Assembly: GCF_017876095.1 (NCBI RefSeq)
Contig: NZ_JAGINM010000013.1
Location: 62,001 to 126,000, forward strand
Reading direction: 5' to 3'
From: Azospirillum agricola
Lineage (GTDB): Bacteria > Pseudomonadota > Alphaproteobacteria > Azospirillales > Azospirillaceae
DNA length: 64,000 nucleotides
The notes beneath the pieces were generated by a model. That model saw nothing but the letters and a program-made list of their open reading frames with translations. It searched no databases and was not told where the DNA came from. How positions within the stretch are numbered: position 1 is the stretch's first letter; every line of letters begins with the position of its first letter. This document shows, piece after piece, positions 63,718 to 64,000 of the stretch. The translations under genes were made by a program, and so were the position numbers.

Positions 63718-64000
63718 TCAGCGCGCGTGCTGGTCGAGGAACTGCCGGCACCGGTCGAAGTCCTGCACGCAGGAGCCGGGCAGGGGGATCCCCTTGCGTT
63801 CGGCGAGGCTGCGGGCGAAGGCGACCATTTTCTCGGTCGGTTCCCGGCGCTTGGGCTTTCCCGAAGCATCGTTCATTGCCGATGCCGCCGGGGCCGCCGG
63901 AGCCATCGCCGGGGCCGCCGCCATCGGCGCGGCCTCGGCCGGAGCGGCCTTCGCCTTGCGCGTGCGGCGTGGCTTCGGCACGGCGGCCGTGCCCGCATCG
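63718..64000 (-). CDS. C-terminal end of a type IA DNA topoisomerase, 5' part outside window
   Basis: The minus-strand frame is open to the right edge, so this is the 3' end of a longer gene. The visible 94 residues have a Lys/Pro/Ala-rich linker and then REPTEKMVAFARSLAERKGIPLPGSCVQDFDRCRQFLDQHAR. That ending resembles the C-terminal tail of alphaproteobacterial topoisomerase III-like proteins. The in-frame GTG at 63981 could be read as a start, but the Ala/Pro-rich context suggests an internal linker. Identification rests on the tail only. Confidence 0.5.
   Translation of the reverse strand, partial: DAGTAAVPKPRRTRKAKAAPAEAAPMAAAPAMAPAAPAASAMNDASGKPKRREPTEKMVAFARSLAERKGIPLPGSCVQDFDRCRQFLDQHAR

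Overview
The window is an ordinary stretch of chromosome from a high-GC alphaproteobacterium, most likely an Azospirillum-like member of the Rhodospirillales. Reasons: very GC-rich coding DNA, alphaproteobacterial lineage families (ATP12 chaperone, DUF1013/TrcR, DUF1192, DUF4169, TIGR02444), a yqeY-dnaG-rpoD block, a phasin gene, and a chemoreceptor with a C-terminal PilZ domain of the kind described in Azospirillum. About 68 protein genes and one tRNA are supported. I see no prophage, insertion sequence, CRISPR array or obvious genomic island.

Layout. 1-4.3 kb: a partial DUF429-like gene, a cysteine-hydrolase-fold gene, and a tightly overlapping run crcB-rluC-HAD phosphatase-ATP12. 4.4-11 kb: PRC-barrel protein, YgfZ, then a BMP-type (nucleoside-like) ABC importer: ATPase, two permeases, binding protein. 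11-17.8 kb: tandem DUF29 genes, psd-pssA (phosphatidylethanolamine synthesis), GNAT, alpha/beta hydrolase, prmB, arsC. 18-28.2 kb: serA, a tRNA with CAT anticodon, a zinc-ribbon/SHOCT protein, rpoD-dnaG-yqeY on the minus strand, and carA without carB. 28.3-36.8 kb: PoxB-like enzyme, radical SAM protein, fumC, a ribbon-helix-helix/DUF599 pair, and a PAS-GGDEF-EAL protein. 37-48.6 kb: PhoD-like phosphatase, purEK, truncated haemoglobin, phosphofructokinase, carbonic anhydrase, ubiX, TrcR, quinone oxidoreductase and several small lineage proteins. 48.9-56.6 kb: a large AsmA protein, ubiK, ybjN-proC-ybaK, a TetR-like regulator, a phasin and csaA. 56.7-64 kb: MCP-PilZ receptor, methyltransferase, an OmpR/EnvZ pair, a small orphan gene, MarR divergent from ilvE, and the C-terminal end of a probable type IA topoisomerase.

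Linked functions: psd/pssA overlap and encode consecutive steps of phospholipid synthesis; purE/purK are one nucleotide apart; the ABC importer is a complete four-gene set; ubiX and ubiK serve ubiquinone synthesis but are 7 kb apart; PoxB, fumC, pfk and the phasin are central-carbon or storage functions.

I found no clear previously undescribed multi-gene system. The signals most worth a second look are mostly in non-coding DNA: possible PhaR operators around the phasin promoter, a near-consensus ilvE promoter set in a MarR divergent region with repeated 9-mers, a LexA-type box beside an orphan gene, a G-run array just after fumC, nested palindromes after ilvE and after the globin gene, and a hairpin leader before carA. 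At protein level: a Ser in place of the catalytic Cys in a cysteine-hydrolase-fold protein, the MCP-PilZ fusion, a Gly/Lys signature phosphofructokinase, and DUF29 twins with signs of gene conversion. Annotation was by eye; no database search was run.
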